From the NCBI RefSeq assembly GCF_900105045.1, contig NZ_LT629739.1:2914001-2978000 (forward strand): a stretch of DNA of 64,000 bases, written 5' to 3'. Shown in pieces: positions 34,820-42,387 of the stretch (within the stretch, counting starts at the first letter, position 1; each line of letters opens with the position of its first letter). Made by a program: the position numbers and the translations under genes. The DNA comes from Brevibacterium picturae (GTDB lineage: Bacteria; Actinomycetota; Actinomycetes; Actinomycetales; Brevibacteriaceae). The notes below the pieces were generated by a model, which searched no databases, was not told the origin of the DNA, and worked only from the letters and a program-made list of their open reading frames with translations.

Positions 34820-36331
34820 GTGACTGAAGTGATCATCGTCGGTGCCGGGCCGACCGGATTGATGTTGGCCGCAGAGCTGGCACTGGGAGGGGTAGACAGC
34901 ACTCTCCTCGAGAGACGACCGAACCAGGAGCTGACCGGAACCCGTGCGCTCGGACTGCAGTCGCGGACCCTTGAGATGTTCGACCAGCGAGGCATCGTCG
35001 ATCGCTTCCTGGACGCGGGCCAAATCTCGCAGGTGCTGGGATTCGGCAATACGCGCCTGGGCATCATTGATTTTCCGTCCCGGCACCCGTACGGATTGGG
35101 CCTCCACCAGCAGCACACCGAACGCATCTTGGCTCAGTGGGTCGAAGAGCTCGGGGCGAGCATCGAGTACGGGGTCGAAGTCACCGGATTCGACCAGGAC
35201 CGCAGCGGAGTCGACGTTCGGCTCTCCGATGGGCGCGAGCTGCGCGCCGACTACATCGTCGGCTGCGACGGCGGGCGCAGCCTGATCCGAAAGGCTGCCG
35301 GGATCGATTTTCCCGGTTGGGAGCCGACCATGAGCAGTCTCATCGCCGAGGTCGAACTGACCGAGGATCCGGTGTGGGGTGTCCACCACCACGAATTCGG
35401 TACCCAGGCGTTCAGCCAGCTCGCGAACGGTCGGGCGAGCCTCGTCGTCTCTGAGAAGGAACCGCAGGAGAGCGCAGAGCCCACACTCGATGATCTGCGT
35501 GCCGGGCTGATCGACGCGTGGGGGACTGACTTCGGCGCCCACGCCCCCGGCTCGATCTCTCGGTTCACCGATATGGCCCGCCAGGCTGCCACCTATCGTT
35601 CCGATCGGGTGCTGTTGGCCGGTGACTCGGCGCACGTCCACTCCCCGGTCGGCGGCCAGGGCCTCAACACAGGTGTCCAAGATGCCGCGAATCTTGGCTG
35701 GAAGCTCGCCCAGGTGGTCAGGGGGACTTCGCCGGAGAGTCTCCTCAACACCTACCATTCGGAGCGTCACGCCGTCGGCGCGCAGGTCATTCACCACAAC
35801 CTGGCACAGACGGCTCTGATGCGGATGGACGACCGAGTCAAGGCCCTCAACGAAGTGATCGATGGCTGGCTCCACATGGACGAGCCCCGCAAATCACTGG
35901 CCGGCGACCTGTCCGGGCTCGCCATCCACTACGAAAGCAGAACAGGACGCGAAGCCGGTGGCGAACACGATGCGGACGAACATCCGTTGGTGGGACGCCG
36001 CGTACCCGACTTGGATCTCCACACCCCGGCGGGGGCATTGAGAACGTACACGCTGCTCCACGGGGGCATCCCGGTGCTGCTCAACCTCGGCGATCCCGGT
36101 GACATAGACATCACCGCCTGGACGGACCGAGTCAAGCGTGTCGATGCGCGCTACTACGGTGCATGGGATCTGCCGGTCATCGGTGAGGTCTCGGCTCCCA
36201 CCGCCGTGCTCATCCGCCCCGACGGCTACGTGGCATGGGTCGGCCGATCCACGACGACTGGGCTGGAAGAGGCGCTGGAGTTCTGGTTCGGCTCCCTGCC
36301 CGGTGTGGAAGAGCAGCCTGGCCTGCCGTGA
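34820..36331 (+). CDS. Class A FAD-dependent aromatic monooxygenase (Rox/PheA/TfdB-like)
   Basis: Flavoprotein hydroxylase of 503 residues. FAD motifs are EVIIVGAGPTGLMLAAELALGG at the N-terminus, DYIVGCDGGRSLIRKAAGIDFPG (the DG motif) near residue 155, and VLLAGDSAHVHSPVGGQGLNTGVQDAANLGWKLA (GD motif) near residue 270. The C-terminal 130 residues form the thioredoxin-like domain seen in phenol hydroxylase and rifampicin monooxygenase (HPLVGRRVPDLDLHTPAGALRTYTLLHGG). The GTG start at 34820 follows GGAG. It inserts one oxygen atom into an aromatic ring using NAD(P)H. The divergent MarR gene is a likely repressor. Antibiotic inactivation is possible but unproven. Confidence 0.9.
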   Translation: MTEVIIVGAGPTGLMLAAELALGGVDSTLLERRPNQELTGTRALGLQSRTLEMFDQRGIVDRFLDAGQISQVLGFGNTRLGIIDFPSRHPYGLGLHQQHTERILAQWVEELGASIEYGVEVTGFDQDRSGVDVRLSDGRELRADYIVGCDGGRSLIRKAAGIDFPGWEPTMSSLIAEVELTEDPVWGVHHHEFGTQAFSQLANGRASLVVSEKEPQESAEPTLDDLRAGLIDAWGTDFGAHAPGSISRFTDMARQAATYRSDRVLLAGDSAHVHSPVGGQGLNTGVQDAANLGWKLAQVVRGTSPESLLNTYHSERHAVGAQVIHHNLAQTALMRMDDRVKALNEVIDGWLHMDEPRKSLAGDLSGLAIHYESRTGREAGGEHDADEHPLVGRRVPDLDLHTPAGALRTYTLLHGGIPVLLNLGDPGDIDITAWTDRVKRVDARYYGAWDLPVIGEVSAPTAVLIRPDGYVAWVGRSTTTGLEEALEFWFGSLPGVEEQPGLP

Positions 36332-36353
36332 AAGGACATCCTGACCGGCCGAC

Positions 36354-36564
36354 CCCCGCGGAAGGCGGCTTCGAGGAACGCCGCGCGGACTGCGGCGACG
36401 TCGGTGCTGACTGCCTCTTCGATGCCCTCGAAGACCTGCTCGGCAACGCGTCCATGGCCGTATCGTGCGACATACCTCGCCAGCTCTCCGTTGGCCATCG
36501 AGGACCCGGCCAAGATGACATCGCGAAGGTCGAGTGCCTCGAGCATCTCACCCCGTAGACTCAC
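36354..36564 (-). pseudogene. Remnant of an alpha/beta hydrolase (non-haem haloperoxidase-like) gene
   Basis: The minus strand encodes LEALDLRDVILAGSSMANGE, then LARYVARYGHGRVAEQVFEG and FLEAAFRGGRP. This matches the nucleophile-elbow region of chloroperoxidase-type hydrolases (usual form [26 protein letters not shown]). The segment between GRVA and VFEGI, about 25 residues in intact relatives, is missing. The sequence is cut at both ends, and the GxSxG motif has become GSSMA. The piece overlaps nothing functional between two plus-strand genes. I take it as a decayed gene fragment. Confidence 0.55.
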
Positions 36565-36602
36565 ACCTATCCAGCCACCGGAGCCTGGCCGTCAGGAGCC
36601 TC

Positions 36603-38816
36603 ATGCGCAGCAGAAGCAGCGCGAAACCCAGCGACAACGCAGAGACCGAAACCGCGGAGACCGTAACCGAGGGCGAACATGGTGATGCCATTGTCGTCGG
36701 CAGCGGCTTCGGCGGAGCAGTGGCGGCCGCCCGCTTGGCTCAAGCCGGGTTTTCAGTCACCGTTCTCGAACGCGGCAGACGATGGCTTCCCGGGCAGTTC
36801 CCACGATCGACCGATCTCGAAGAGGGCTGGCTGTGGCAAGCCGGGCACGGGCTGTACGACCTTCGCTGGCTGAACTCGATGCTCTCGCTGCAGGCCGCCG
36901 GCTGGGGCGGCGGCTCCCTCGTCTATGCGAATGTCTTCGCAAGGCCCGCCGCACAGACACAAGATGATCGCTGGCCGACGACCCTGCGTCGGGAGGCCCT
37001 CGACCCCTACTACGATCTGGCCGGCACCATGCTCGGAGTCACCCCCGTGCAACCCGATCCGCGCACCGGTGTGGTGCCGACTCGCACGAACGTGGTCGAA
37101 GACATCGTCGACCAGACGCAGGTCAGACCGGCAATGGTTCGCCCGAACCTCGCAGTCCGCTTCGGTGCATCGGACACCTGGTCGCGCAACCTCCATGGCG
37201 TGCCGCAGAGAGGGTGTGCCTTTCTCGGAGAATGCGTACTGGGATGCAACAGATCAGCCAAGAACTCCCTGGACCTCAACTACCTCGCCGTCGCAGAACA
37301 GCACGGGGCCACTGGCGTCACCGGAGCCGAAGTCACACGCATCGCACCAAACGAAACCGGATGGTCCGTGTGGTCGAAGGAAGGCGAGGGATCCGAAGGG
37401 AATCTGGTCCAACGCAGGGCCACACGACTGATCCTCGCCGCCGGTTCCGTCGCTACGACCGAACTCCTGCTGCGATCCCGCGACATCGACCAAACGCTGC
37501 CCAATCTCTCTGCCACTCTGGGACGCGGCTTCTCCGGCAACGGAGACCAGCTCGCACTTGCAAATATTCGCCGAGGCGACGGGGACCTCACAACCGGTCC
37601 CACGATCACCACAACAACCGTCCTCGACGTCTGGGAGCGCTCCAAGCCGGTATGGTTCCAGGTCCAGGATGGTGCCGTGCCCGTCGTGATCTCCGACATG
37701 CTCGATCGGCTTCTGCCTCTGCAACGACTGCGTGCCTGGTGGAGCAGACTGCGCCGAAACGATCCCACTCGGACCCTTGCGCTGCTGTCGATGGGACATG
37801 ATTCGGGAACGGGCCGCTTGGAGCTCGACAAGCACGGTGAGGCACGACTGCGCTGGGCGAACAGGTGGCAGGCACGCCTCTACCGCGCCGAGGAACGAGT
37901 GGGTCCCCTCATCACCCGAGTCACAGGGTCACGCGTCCGATCGGTGATCCCCTGGTCGATATTCAAGAAACCGGTGACGGTGCATCCGCTGGGCGGAGTA
38001 CCTGCCGGAGACAGCAGCGACACCGGCGTCGTGGGACGAGACCTGCAGGTGCATGGGCACCCGGGCCTCTATGTGATGGACGGAGCTGTGCTCCCGGCAT
38101 CGACGGGCGCAAACCCCTCGGCGACCATCCTTGCCGGCGCGGAACACGCGATCGAAGGACTTATCCGCACACTCACCGGAGACAGTTCGTGGCGTGCCCC
38201 GGAATGGGACCGTGTCCGCCCCGTCCCGGCACCCGAGGACGTGGCCTACGAATGGATAGCTCGCCGACGCCGGGATACCGCCGGTGACGGGATCGTCTTC
38301 GATGAGCATATGCACGAAAGCGCCCCCGGACCTGGCAGGGTCGGAGACCTGCAGGTGCGGCTCGAGATCACCAGTCTCGATCGTTTCCGTGCCGATCCCG
38401 AACACCGGCTTGCCGTCGACGGCACGCTCACACTCGCCCAACTGCCTGGAACCCTCGACGTGACGGGCGAGCTGCACATGTTTCCGGACGAGGGAGAACC
38501 CCTCATGCGCTATGACCTTCGTGTTACAGGCCAGGATGGGCAGATCTGGATCGGCGAGGCCATCAAATCCCAACGAGGACGAGGCCCTCTCGCCCGGTAT
38601 CGAAGCCTCACGAGCGCGGAACTCGTCCTCCGAAGCGAAGGCGACCCGAACGAATCGATCAGGACTCGGCTGGTGCTGGACCCGCACAATGTGGCAGGAA
38701 ACGGACTTTCCCTCCGGGGGCAGGGATTCACATTCCCACGGCGGGCAAAAGCGCTGATGAACTTCTCGGCCTTCTTCCTTACCGGAGTGCTCGGACTCCG
38801 CCGACGCGGAGAATAA
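36603..38816 (+). CDS. GMC-family oxidoreductase (cholesterol-oxidase-like) with extra C-terminal domain
   Basis: FAD-dependent alcohol or sterol oxidase/dehydrogenase of 737 residues. The ADP-binding motif is AIVVGSGFGGAVAAARLAQAG. GWGGGSLVYANVFARP and CVLGCNRSAKNSLDLNYL are typical of the cholesterol-oxidase branch. The active-site region is VHPLGGVPAGDSSDTGVVGRDLQVHGHPGLYVMDGAVLPASTGANPSATI. After this core, about 180 residues form a beta-rich domain (VRLEITSLDRFRADPEHRL onward) ending in a hydrophobic segment (FSAFFLTGVLGL), which may attach it to the membrane. ATG 36603 has AGGAG 4 bases upstream. Substrate not determined. Confidence 0.87.
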   Translation: MRSRSSAKPSDNAETETAETVTEGEHGDAIVVGSGFGGAVAAARLAQAGFSVTVLERGRRWLPGQFPRSTDLEEGWLWQAGHGLYDLRWLNSMLSLQAAGWGGGSLVYANVFARPAAQTQDDRWPTTLRREALDPYYDLAGTMLGVTPVQPDPRTGVVPTRTNVVEDIVDQTQVRPAMVRPNLAVRFGASDTWSRNLHGVPQRGCAFLGECVLGCNRSAKNSLDLNYLAVAEQHGATGVTGAEVTRIAPNETGWSVWSKEGEGSEGNLVQRRATRLILAAGSVATTELLLRSRDIDQTLPNLSATLGRGFSGNGDQLALANIRRGDGDLTTGPTITTTTVLDVWERSKPVWFQVQDGAVPVVISDMLDRLLPLQRLRAWWSRLRRNDPTRTLALLSMGHDSGTGRLELDKHGEARLRWANRWQARLYRAEERVGPLITRVTGSRVRSVIPWSIFKKPVTVHPLGGVPAGDSSDTGVVGRDLQVHGHPGLYVMDGAVLPASTGANPSATILAGAEHAIEGLIRTLTGDSSWRAPEWDRVRPVPAPEDVAYEWIARRRRDTAGDGIVFDEHMHESAPGPGRVGDLQVRLEITSLDRFRADPEHRLAVDGTLTLAQLPGTLDVTGELHMFPDEGEPLMRYDLRVTGQDGQIWIGEAIKSQRGRGPLARYRSLTSAELVLRSEGDPNESIRTRLVLDPHNVAGNGLSLRGQGFTFPRRAKALMNFSAFFLTGVLGLRRRGE

Positions 38817-38913
38817 GGGTGAAGTCGAGCGCTTGGAACAGGTCGAGCGGACGGCGATGTGCCATGAAACAATGGAGACCTGAACACGTGTGCACCGGAA
38901 AGAAGGATCGTCT

Positions 38914-39465
38914 GTGACCACTGAGAACTCGAGAGACAAGGAGACCGGCGACCTCCTCGGTGCGGGACGCTTGGCAGCGGTCATCATTGCGTCGACCTCG
39001 GCGGCAAGGGGAGAGGCGGCGGACACGACCGGCCCGATCCTCGTCGACTGGCTGCGCTCACGCGGCTACACCACACCCGATGCCATCGTCGTCCGCGACG
39101 GTGAACCCGTCGGCCAGGCTCTCCGGTCTCTCCTCGTCGACGCCGGCGAGGACGAGCGCCCACGCATCATCGTCACCAGCGGCGGCACGGGACTCGCTCC
39201 CGATGACCGGACGCCTGAGTTCACCGCTGAACTCCTCGAACGGCAGTCGCCGGGCCTCGTGTACGCGATGTGGCGCAAGGGGCTGGAGGCGACCACCTCG
39301 GCGGTGATGAGTCGCGGAGTCGCCGGCGTGCGAGGCCGCAGCTTCGTCATCAACTTCCCCGGCTCGAAGGGCGGCGTCAAGGACGGCATCACCGTCATCG
39401 ACGACCTCCTCGAACACATCCAAACCTCGATCGAGGACACCACCGACCACGGACCAAGGGTCTGA
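38914..39465 (+). CDS. MogA/MoaB-family molybdenum cofactor protein
   Basis: A 183-residue protein of the molybdopterin-binding fold that adenylates molybdopterin or helps insert molybdenum. Motifs are AAVIIASTSAARGEAADTTGPILVDWLRSRG, IIVTSGGTGLAPDDRTPE (the TSGGTG phosphate loop) and VINFPGSKGGVKDGITVI near the C-terminus. The GTG at 38914 follows AGAAGGA. It is five bases upstream of fdhD, so both probably serve a molybdenum-dependent formate dehydrogenase or related enzyme encoded elsewhere. MoaB-type is more likely than MogA given the length, but I leave the symbol open. Confidence 0.88.
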   Translation: MTTENSRDKETGDLLGAGRLAAVIIASTSAARGEAADTTGPILVDWLRSRGYTTPDAIVVRDGEPVGQALRSLLVDAGEDERPRIIVTSGGTGLAPDDRTPEFTAELLERQSPGLVYAMWRKGLEATTSAVMSRGVAGVRGRSFVINFPGSKGGVKDGITVIDDLLEHIQTSIEDTTDHGPRV

Positions 39466-39470
39466 TCGAC

Positions 39471-40358
39471 ATGCAGCAGCGCAGGGCCGTCCGCGCCCGA
39501 GTCCACAAGTTCGACGCCACCGGAGAGATCTCCGCCGGACCGGACTCCCTGGCCGGTGAGGAGCCGCTCGAGATCCGGCTCAACGGCGAGCAGTTCGCCG
39601 TCACGATGCGCACCCCCGGCAGCGACGTCGAACACGTGGCCGGCTACCTCCTCTCCGAGGCGATCATCACGACCATGGACGATATCGAGGAGATCGACTT
39701 CTCCGCCGGACTCGCCCCCGATGGCTCCCGGAACTACAACGTCGCCCGGGTGCGGCTGAGGCCCGGGATCTGGAGCGCCGAGGCGGCCCCCGCCCGATCC
39801 GTCTACACCTCGTCCTCGTGTGGGATCTGTGGAACCGCGGCCATCGACGCGGTGACGAAGACCTCCGCCTACCCCCTGATCCCGGCATCCTTCCCCGTCG
39901 ACCTCGACGAAGAATTCCGGTTCCCGTCCCTGATCTCAGCGGCGAGGATCGGGGAACTGCCCGACCGGCTGCGTGAGGGACAAAACGTCTTCGACAAGAC
40001 CGGGGGAGTCCACGCCGCGGCACTCTTCGCCGTCGGTGAGGACCCGAATGCCGAGCCCGAGCTCCTCGTCACCCGCGAGGACGTGGGCCGACACAATGCC
40101 GTGGACAAGGTCATCGGCTGGGCCATGTCACACAATGGAATCGGCCTGCCGCTGAGCCGCACCGTCCTCCAGGTCTCGGCCAGGGCCTCCTTCGAACTGG
40201 TGCAGAAGTCCGCGATGGCCGGCATCCCGATGATGTCGGCCGTCAGCGCACCCTCGGCGCTCGCCGTTGATCACGGCAAGAGCGTGGGTGTCAGCGTCAT
40301 CGGCTTCAATCGTAGGGGCCGCTTCAATGCGTATTCCTACCCGGAGCGCATCGCCTAG
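39471..40358 (+). CDS. fdhD: FdhD, sulfurtransferase for formate dehydrogenase maturation
   Basis: Sulfur carrier of 295 residues needed for sulfuration of the molybdenum cofactor of formate dehydrogenase. The hallmark cysteines are in SSSCGICGTAAID (about residue 117). Other family features are VEHVAGYLLSEAII, GVHAAALFAVGED, TREDVGRHNAVDKVIG and SARASFELVQKSAMAGIPMMSAVSAPSALAV. It starts five bases after the MoaB-like stop. No formate dehydrogenase gene is in this window, so the client enzyme lies elsewhere. Confidence 0.94.
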   Translation: MQQRRAVRARVHKFDATGEISAGPDSLAGEEPLEIRLNGEQFAVTMRTPGSDVEHVAGYLLSEAIITTMDDIEEIDFSAGLAPDGSRNYNVARVRLRPGIWSAEAAPARSVYTSSSCGICGTAAIDAVTKTSAYPLIPASFPVDLDEEFRFPSLISAARIGELPDRLREGQNVFDKTGGVHAAALFAVGEDPNAEPELLVTREDVGRHNAVDKVIGWAMSHNGIGLPLSRTVLQVSARASFELVQKSAMAGIPMMSAVSAPSALAVDHGKSVGVSVIGFNRRGRFNAYSYPERIA

Positions 40359-40399
40359 CCGCATCGCCTGCGCTCTGCCTCGGTGCTAGATTCGGTGGA

Positions 40400-41524
40400 A
40401 TGGGAATCAATGACGATCGCAGCACGCACACGTCCGCACTCTCGCTCGCCGAAGCGCAGGCGGAATGGGACGTCGAACGCACCTTCCTCGACTCCTGCTC
40501 GTACGGGCCACCACCTCGGCGCGGGTGGGACGCGATGCAGGCATCGCTCGAGCAATGGCGACGCGGCACCCGCCCCTGGCAGACCTGGGCGGATTCCGTC
40601 CAGACATCCCGAGAACTCTTCGCACGGATGGTCGGTGCGGATGCGGACTGGGTGACCACAGGCGCCGCCGTCTCCCAGCTGCTCGCCCCGATCGCCGCGG
40701 CCCTTCCCGATGGTGCTGAAGTCCTCGTCCCCGACATTGAGTTCACCTCCGGTGTCTACCCTTTCGCCGTCCATGCGGACCGCGGTGTGCACGTTCGCAC
40801 CGCACCGCTGCAGTCCCTCGCCGAGGCGATCGATGAGTCCACAGCGCTCGTGTCGTTCTCGGCGGCACAGTCGGCAACCGGGGAAGTGGCCAACATTCCG
40901 GAGATCACGGCACGTGCACGCGAGGTGGGAGCACTGACCGTCCTCGATGGCACGCAGGCCGCCGGGTGGCTTCCGCTGAATGCCGCAGAGGTCGACTTCC
41001 TCGCCGTCGCCGCCTACAAATGGCTGTGTGCTCCGCGCGGGGCTGCGTTCCTCACGATGCGCCCACCGGCCAGACGCTGCGCGGGTGAGGCGAGCACTCG
41101 GGCGCAGGAGGAATTCGCCGCGCGGCTGAAGCCGCTCGCGGCTGGATGGTTCGCAGGCGGGAGCGGAGCCAGCTTCGGCATGCCGATGCGCCTGGCAGAC
41201 AACGCTCGTGCCTTCGACATCTCTCCGGCCTGGCACAGCTGGGTCGGGATGGCACCGGCGCTCGAGCTTCTGCTTGAGGTCGGCGTCGAAGCGATCCATG
41301 AGCATGATGTGGCCTTGGCCAATGCTTTCCGTGAGGGGATGGGGTTCGAAGCGTTGAACTCTGCGATCGTGTCGATCGAGGTCGCCGATTCTGCACCGTC
41401 GCGACTTGAAGAGGCGGGGATCCGATTCTCGATGACCGACGGCCGGGCACGATTCGGCTTCCACATCTACAACGACCAAGACGATGTCACTGCGGCAGTC
41501 GAGGCGCTGCGTGGACTGAGATGA
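40400..41524 (+). CDS. Class V aminotransferase family PLP enzyme
   Basis: Pyridoxal-phosphate enzyme of 374 residues in the cysteine desulfurase/kynureninase-like fold. The conserved cofactor Lys is in VAAYKWLCAPRGAAFL (about residue 214), the Asp in LTVLDGTQAAGWLPL, and the His/Ser phosphate contacts come from WVTTGAAVSQLL. FDISPAWHSWVGMAPALELLLEVG and RARFGFHIYNDQDDV end the fold. A catalytic desulfurase Cys loop is not evident, so it may be an aminotransferase, lyase or isopenicillin-N-epimerase-like enzyme. The gene starts 41 bases after fdhD, so it may share its transcript. Confidence 0.82.
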   Translation: MGINDDRSTHTSALSLAEAQAEWDVERTFLDSCSYGPPPRRGWDAMQASLEQWRRGTRPWQTWADSVQTSRELFARMVGADADWVTTGAAVSQLLAPIAAALPDGAEVLVPDIEFTSGVYPFAVHADRGVHVRTAPLQSLAEAIDESTALVSFSAAQSATGEVANIPEITARAREVGALTVLDGTQAAGWLPLNAAEVDFLAVAAYKWLCAPRGAAFLTMRPPARRCAGEASTRAQEEFAARLKPLAAGWFAGGSGASFGMPMRLADNARAFDISPAWHSWVGMAPALELLLEVGVEAIHEHDVALANAFREGMGFEALNSAIVSIEVADSAPSRLEEAGIRFSMTDGRARFGFHIYNDQDDVTAAVEALRGLR

Positions 41525-41548
41525 GCGGACCTCAGGTCTCACCAGCTC

Positions 41549-42319
41549 TCACCCGATGAGCAGGAGAGTCTCCTCGATGACGACGACTGCAGCAATGGCC
41601 AGGACGAAAAACCCGAATCCCTTGCGCAGGCCTTGACTGGGCAACCTGTTGCTGAGCCAGAAGCCGATGAAGGATCCGGCAACGGCGAGGCCGGCGATGG
41701 CCGTGGCCAGCGACCAGTCGAGTGGGGTCGAGAGGGCGTAGCCGGCCAGCCCGGACGCCGACTGCATGGTGATGATGAGCAGGGACGTGGCCACGGCGCG
41801 TGGCATCGGAAGCCGTGCCAAGAGCACCAGCGCGGGGACGATGAGGAACCCTCCGCCGGCGCCGACGAAACCGGAGACCAGACCGACCGCTGCACCGGTG
41901 GCAAGGACCTTGCTGATCGGCAGCTCCTGTGGCTTCTCGTGCTGGGCACCGGCCTGACGGCGTCCGCGAATCATTGCGATGGCGGCGGCCGTCATCACCG
42001 CGGCAAAGGAGAGCATCAGCACCGGAGCGGGGACGTATGCTCCTGCTCGGCCGCCGGCGAATGCACCCACCATGGTTGCCAGCCCGAAGACGAGTCCCGT
42101 GCGCCACTCCACCCGCTTCTTCAGCGCATGCAGGCTCAGGCTGACCAGCGAGGTGACACCGACGATGAACAGCGAAGTCGGAATTGCCTGGACGGGTTCG
42201 AGTCCGGTGATATAGGTGAGCACCGGGACAGCGAGAATTGCGCCGCCGCCCCCGAGCAGTCCCAGGGTGATGCCGATGACCACGGCGAGGGCGAAGGTGA
42301 GTGCGAGTGAGAAGTCCAT
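41549..42319 (-). CDS. TSUP-family sulfite/thiosulfate exporter of the sulfide operon
   Basis: Membrane permease of 256 residues, last gene of the sulfide-oxidation operon. Both TSUP repeats are visible: GITLGLLGGGGAILAVPVLTYI at the N-terminus and GLVSGFVGAGGGFLIVPALVLLARLPMPRAVATSLLIITMQS after residue 140. ATG 42319 has GGAG 4 bases upstream. Because its neighbours make sulfite and thiosulfate from sulfide, export of sulfite is the likely role; relatives beside persulfide dioxygenases do the same. A strong stem-loop separates it from the dioxygenase gene. Confidence 0.88.
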   Translation of the reverse strand: MDFSLALTFALAVVIGITLGLLGGGGAILAVPVLTYITGLEPVQAIPTSLFIVGVTSLVSLSLHALKKRVEWRTGLVFGLATMVGAFAGGRAGAYVPAPVLMLSFAAVMTAAAIAMIRGRRQAGAQHEKPQELPISKVLATGAAVGLVSGFVGAGGGFLIVPALVLLARLPMPRAVATSLLIITMQSASGLAGYALSTPLDWSLATAIAGLAVAGSFIGFWLSNRLPSQGLRKGFGFFVLAIAAVVVIEETLLLIG

Positions 42320-42343
42320 GATCTCCGGAATCTGACACGACAG

Positions 42344-42375
42344 ACGCATCCGGCGCATGGTGGCGCCGGATGCGT
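42344..42375 (-). terminator. Perfect 13-base stem-loop between persulfide dioxygenase and exporter genes
   Basis: ACGCATCCGGCGC (42344-42356) and GCGCCGGATGCGT (42363-42375) are exact complements around the loop ATGGTG. It lies in the 68-base gap between two co-directional genes of one operon and is not followed by a T-run. It may attenuate transcription into the exporter gene, protect the upstream mRNA end, or be a mobile repeat. Confidence 0.5.
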
Positions 42376-42387
42376 GTGAGGACGGTC

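Noticed and set aside
34586..35875. Apparent 430-residue N-terminal extension of the MarR protein
   Set aside because: It runs antisense through the flavin monooxygenase gene and the intergenic promoter region; the MarR fold is complete from ATG 34585.
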